From positions 124,001-188,000 of the forward strand of contig NC_045145.1 in assembly GCF_008831285.2 (NCBI RefSeq): a stretch of 64,000 nucleotides of DNA, in the 5' to 3' direction. Positions 59,515 through 64,000 of the stretch are shown piece after piece. Positions within the stretch are counted from its first letter, which is position 1, and every line of letters starts with the position of its first letter. The position numbers and the translations under genes were made by a program. Under the pieces are notes generated by a model, which ran no database searches, was not told the origin of the DNA, and was given only the letters and a program-made list of their open reading frames with translations. The DNA comes from Nymphaea colorata. Taxonomy: Eukaryota > Streptophyta > Magnoliopsida > Nymphaeales > Nymphaeaceae.

Positions 59515-60175
59515 AATGAAAAATAGAGTATAAATAGAAACATACCCAAATTGTCTCTATTATTCATGCAAAATCAGTCATTGTTGACGTTTGCTCAGAA
59601 GGTTTGTCGACACGTTTGGTGAGTTGCAATACTGTCTTCCTGTGGCATACATTGTGGGCATGGTTGTTAAATTGGTGTGTGAGCAGCTTCATATGTCTGA
59701 TAGTTAAGAAGTTGATTGTGCCCCAGGATTGGTTCAATGCAATGTGATTATGAACTGCATGATATTGCATCAATGTGGATGAACACATGAATGTGTGCAT
59801 GGTGTGCATTGACTTGTATATGAGTACATTTTTACACATGCATATATGTGGAATCTTTAGTTTTTTTATCTTATTTCACCAGGTGGTCATTTTTTTTCCG
59901 AAATATTTTGGTATTTTATCTTGTAATGGATAACCTTATTTTAGTATAAATTTTGGAACATGTATGTATTTTACCCCTCCACTGACATCGCAAGGATTTT
60001 GGGATTCGGGTCCCACTTACGAGTGGAGGATCCAGAATGAGTTATACTGGACCCACTATGACAAACCCATGCCCCACTGCATAAATAAATTACCTGCGGT
60101 GCCCAGCCAATAGACAACAAAATAAACAAGCTTTTACTCTTTTGAGCCGACATGGACCAATAATCAATAATCCAG
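59515..60175. other. Unrelated DNA replacing the first LRRs of NLR C
   Basis: Between YIERLTNFKWKQ (ending 59518) and RYLGLKWTWELKF (from 60179) about 660 bp show no NLR similarity, while the 220 bp that B has here are missing. No terminal repeats are seen. It may be a deletion with filler DNA or a worn insertion. Confidence 0.6.
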
Positions 60176-61873
60176 TTGAGGTATCTTGGGCTGAAATGGA
60201 CATGGGAATTGAAATTTATAGCGGACTGCTTGGGGAAGCTTACCAATTTACGGACCTTGCATAGATTTGTGGAATGCGATGACAAAGGGGACACAAAGGG
60301 ATGCGATATTAGGGAACTAAAAGACTTGAACAAACTACAGGGGGATGGGGGGGGACAAGAAAAGCAATTGATTGTGCAAGAAATGCACAATTGTTTAAGG
60401 AGAAGCATGTCATAATTAGTTTGGAATTCTACTTTGGAATTACTGGAGGTGTTTCTGAACAGAGTGGTACTTCTGGACAGAGTAATGACGAACAGAGTGG
60501 TGCACTGGAGGCATTGGAACCTCCACTTGGGCAGGAGTGCTTGGAGATAGGCGATTATAAAGGAAAGATGCCAGTTTGGCATTTGAATACAGAGCATACC
60601 AAGCTACATTCACTAAAGCTGGAAAGATGCCATTTATGGGAAAAACTAATAAGCATTACCTCGTTGAAAGTACTAAATGTCATCAATTGCCCAGCACTAT
60701 GTGAAATAGTTAGCACACCTGCCTTGGAGTTGTTGAAGGTGGAGGAATGCTGCAGCCTAGAGCAATTACCTCATGACATGCTTGCACTCAAGTGGTTGGA
60801 CGTGGCACTTTGTGACAGCCTGGAGCAATTGCCTCAGCACATGCCTGCTCTCAAGTCGTTGATGGTATGGGCATGTGATAGCCTAAAGGCTCTTGTTAAC
60901 ATGCCTGCCTTGGAGTCATTGGAGTTGAGTTATTGTGACGGCCTAGAGCATTTACATGACATCCCTGCTCTCAAGTCATTGATGGTGCGGAGATGTGATA
61001 GGCTAAAGACTCTAGCTGACATGCCTGCCTTGGAGTCATTGGAGGTAGAATTTTGTGACAGCCTAGAGCAATTACCTCATGACATGCCTGCTCTCAAGTT
61101 GTTTAAGGTGTATGGACCTAATAGCTTGAAGACTCTTGTTAATGTTCCTTTACTTGAGGAGTTGATGGTGGAAGGTTTGCTCAACTGGGAAGGGTGGCCA
61201 GCAGATAGATTTGGGGAAACAACATTGACTTCTATGTAAAGGTTAAGGGAGGCAAATTTTATGAAAGATGCGGACAGAAGGCTTGCTTGATGCTCTATTG
61301 GAGCTGGGGTGGCATGACGGTCAAGTGACTCAGCTCCAAAGTCTGTCAGTGTGTTGTTGCCTAAGTGCAAGATTGGGATGGAAATTCCTTGAGCAACTGC
61401 CTAAGCTCATTAAGTTAAGGTTGGATCCAGACTCAGCAGTACTACTGCCATCGCCATTGCCATCGGAGGTATCAACATTTCTACCCTCCCTCAAGTCTCT
61501 GACTTTGAGTGACACGAATCTTGATGAGGTCAAATTGGGAAGGGTGCCTCAGAGCTTGTGGGGTCTCTCACAACTGGAGACACTGTTCCTAAACTATTTC
61601 TATGAGGACATCAGCTTGGGAGGCCACTGGCAATGCATCCCAAAACTGAGATACCTAGAGCTTCAATACTTCCCCAATCTGAAGTCTCTGTTGGACATTA
61701 CTACCCACCAAAATGAAAATGATGCAGTAGCAACAACATGTCCCACGGATGCAAACGAACAGATCACCTGCCTCTCGAAGCTCGAAAAGCTGGTAATTTA
61801 CTTTTGTCCAGCACTCCATCTGCCACAGGAACTCAGGGACCATCTTGGGGAAAGGTTATCCATCCTAGGCTAA

Positions 61874-62272
61874 AGTGGTTGAGGTGCTATCATGTTACAG
61901 AACCTTTTCTGTTTCGTTGGCTGAAGCCTTCAGTATTTACATATGTCCTGCACTTGATCTGCTGCAGGAATTAAGATGCCATCTTGGAGGAAAGGTAACA
62001 ATTATCCGATATGTTTGAGTGTTTAAAATCTGTGACAGATTGTAACTATATTTTTTTTTGTCAAGTATGAATCTTTTGCATTTCGTCGGCTCTTTTTTTC
62101 TCTCCGTTGTTTGATTTAGGTCTTGTACATTTTTTATGTCATGTTTTCCTTCTGCAAAAGTAGAGTGAATCACTAAAAATCAATAGATTGCAACTGCTTT
62201 CAGCAAACAAGATAGAAGCCAATAGGACTTGGTCATGTTGGTGAAATTGCCTTCTTCTAGAAGCTTCAATGG
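61874..62272. other. Spacer between NLR C and NLR D
   Basis: It begins with a partial repeat of the C 3' end: CCTGCACTTGATCTGCTGCAGG..., ATCTTGGAGGAAAGG near 61950-61995 resembles 61806-61857. CT-rich 3' UTR-like sequence follows. No gene. Confidence 0.6.
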
Positions 62273-62307
62273 TTTAGGGTTTAGGGTTTAGGGTTTAGGG
62301 TTTAGGG
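62273..62307 (+). repeat. Interstitial telomere-type repeat (TTTAGGG)x5
   Basis: Five perfect, contiguous copies of the plant telomere unit end 9 bp before the ATG of NLR D. The equivalent position upstream of C has no such repeat. Confidence 0.97.
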
Positions 62308-62316
62308 TTGCTGGAG

Positions 62317-64000
62317 ATGGGGGCAGTAATAGCCGATCTTGTGCAAACAGCCATTTCTACTGCAACCAATTTGTTGAAAGAGACAAAAGACTACATCTTG
62401 AATGCCAAAGACGATCTGAAGAAGCTCCAAAGGATCCTGAAAATCTTCCAAAAGGCCATCAAGGATGCTGATCGAGTCCTTTTTCAGCACGGAGTGTGAC
62501 AGAGAACTAGGGTTTGAGCTCAAGGATGTTCTTTATGATGCCGAGGACATCATCGAAGGATATCGAAGCAAAATTGAGGCCAGCAAGAGGGATCAGGTAC
62601 AGAACCGGTCTTTGACCATAGCGCTCTCTTCCTATTACGATGGTGTTTCTTTTCATTACCAACTTGGTACAAAATCAAGAAAATCAATGAAAGGCTTGAT
62701 AAAATGAATAAATATTGGGACATGGTGGATAGGCTCAAAACAACACCAAAGGGGGTGGTAAGGACCCTGTTCATGGTGAACACGTCAACCGCAAAGAGGC
62801 AACCCATCACATAGGTGTACTACTGCCCATAGGCCGGGAGAATGATAAAAAGGTGTTAGTAGAAATTCTCTCGTCGAATGACTTTTGTAGTAAGACTGAG
62901 AAGGGTGGTGCTTCTATTATCTCCATTGTTGGATAGGGAGGGATCGGTAAAACGACTCTTGCAAACATGGTATTTAATGAAATTGAACAACAGTTCGGGG
63001 AACGCAGGTGGTGGGTTTGTGTTTCAGAAAGGCCAAACCATAAGGATTTGGTGCGGCAGATACTTAGGGAAGTGTGCAAGAGTTCTGGAGAAAACACTGA
63101 TTGTTCCTTGACTGACTTATGCAAACAATTACTGAACGAACTCTCAAAGTAAAAAATTTTGTTGGTCCTAGAAGATGTATGGGAAATAAAATGGTGGGAG
63201 GAAGAGATAGGGGGAACATTGATGGTGGGTGCAATGGGGAGAAAAATTTTGATTACCTGTAGAAAGAAATATGTGTCGGAGGGGATGGGTGCTTTTTATA
63301 TGCATGAATTACAAGAATTTATTTTCCACCAAAGTTGGTACTTGTTTCTGAAGGAGGACAGAAGAAGATTCAGTGATGCATAAGATCAAATTTATTGGAG
63401 AGGGAATAGTAAAGAAGTGTGGTGGGTTGCCACTTGTGATTCAGATCGTGGGGTCCATGATCCGCACCAAGAAAATGAGTAGGGAGGACTGGAAGTCCGT
63501 CGTGGATAGTAAGATATGGGAATGGAAGACTCCTGCATCCTCATCATCATCCACTGAAATAGGTGGCGATATTCTTCCTGGTCTCATGCTGAGCTACGAT
63601 GACTTGCCATATTATTTGAAGAGTTGTTTTGTGTATTGCTGCATTTATACAAAGGCATGCAATACATTGATCATGCAATGGGTGGCACACGGATTGATTG
63701 AGGTTGGCATAGATGTTAAAGCGACAACAAACCAATACATTGAAGATTTGATAAGGTGGTGTTTGATTGAAGAAATTGATTAGAAGAGTATCAAATTGCA
63801 TGACATTTTGCATGACCTTGCCTTATATATAGGTGGAAGGGAATATGGCCATAACTCTACTACTGACCACACCCGCCATTTGTCATTACTTGGTGTACAC
63901 GATGTAGAGGCACAAAAGCATAATACCTTGGAAACAGCAAATAAGGTGTTCACATTGTTGGCTGATTCCAATTCTTACTTGCAGGTTTATATTGAACACT
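62317..64000 (+). pseudogene. CC-NLR pseudogene D (runs off the window)
   Basis: ATG at 62317 (MGAVIADLVQTAIS). The CC frame ends at 62499 through the same 1-nt loss as in C, then continues at 62465-62707 (VLYDAEDIIEGYRSKIEASKRD). A further shift near 62665 breaks the linker. In the P-loop, Lys of GKGGIGKTT's first GK is a TAG (62934-62936), leaving GGIGKTT intact after it. A Glu codon of C is TAA at 63150-63152. A shift near 63360 follows FLKED; then CGGLPLVIQ, CFVYCCIYTK, and TAG at 63781-63783 before KLHDILHDLA. The end of the window cuts into the segment before the LRRs. Closely related to C (tandem head-to-tail). Confidence 0.92.

Larger units (their letters stand above)
56882..61873 (+). 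pseudogene. CC-NLR pseudogene C, interrupted by two insertions
   Basis: The CC starts GAVIDALVQTAIS; the ATG seen in D is lost by a deletion. A 1-nt loss near 57040, shared with D, shifts the frame (57027-57224, with DAEDIIEGY). A 903 bp TIR element sits at 57323-58225. NB-ARC runs 58226-58656 with P-loop GKGGIGKMT (the essential Thr after Lys is Met) and kinase-2 LLVLEDVWE. Another shift leads to 58643-59437: RNBS-B ILITSRKK, CGGLPLVIK, CFVYCCTYPKD, KLHDILHDLA. 59515-60175 is unrelated DNA replacing about 220 bp of the first LRRs. LRRs resume at 60176-60415, 60391-61239 (MPALESLE.., LEQLPHDMPALK repeats) and 61268-61873, ending HLPQELRDHLGERLSILG. Cytosolic CNL immune receptor family; non-functional. 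Confidence 0.92.

Overview
This is plant nuclear DNA, almost certainly from a flowering plant. It has AT-rich intergenic DNA, coiled-coil NB-ARC leucine-rich-repeat (CC-NLR, CNL) disease-resistance gene relics, Ty1/copia and Ty3/gypsy retrotransposon remnants, several non-autonomous TIR transposon families and TTTAGGG telomere-type repeats. I cannot name the species from sequence alone. I found no clearly intact gene; this is a decayed NLR cluster in repeat-rich DNA.

The dominant structure is a giant imperfect inverted repeat. The left arm is 1-13792 (it starts at or before the window edge). The right arm is 21610-35282, reverse-complemented, and continues past 35282 to an unknown end. The arms look about 99% identical. 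They differ by scattered substitutions and three main indels: 65 bp, 24 bp and about 29 bp of TA microsatellite. Each arm carries a truncated NLR relic (A on the left, A' on the right) and a longer NLR pseudogene (B, B'), so the order is A> B> spacer <B' <A', with genes converging on the middle. The inner breakpoint lies inside the LRR exon of B, so B' lacks its C-terminal LRR part. The lesions are shared by both arms and so predate the duplication. The B P-loop region carries a near-perfect match to the miR482/2118 target site.

The 7.8 kb spacer (13793-21609) holds the 3' end of B, an orphan NLR 3' fragment, a rearranged Ty3/gypsy element and a GC-rich GGGCC-repeat element. In the gypsy element the pol 3' half lies on the minus strand, directly against a plus-strand LTR, primer-binding site, gag and protease.

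From 35.3 to 56 kb the window is mostly transposon debris: a 709 bp hAT-like element in the A' 5' flank, SINE-like sequences, a degenerate copia element, an intronless ARM-repeat pseudogene abutting a copia LTR, a copia pol fragment, and four stray pieces of NLR genes or their 5' flanks (one more lies in the spacer). From 56.3 kb to the end lie two tandem NLR pseudogenes, C and D. C is interrupted by a 903 bp TIR element with a target-site duplication; it carries a captured fragment of a lung-seven-transmembrane/GPR107-type gene. D is preceded by five perfect TTTAGGG repeats ending 9 bp before its start codon, and runs off the window.

As a working picture, dead NLR copies, one giant hairpin-capable inverted duplication and a likely microRNA trigger site make the locus a candidate small-RNA source rather than a protein-coding resistance locus. 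That is inference and needs small-RNA data.
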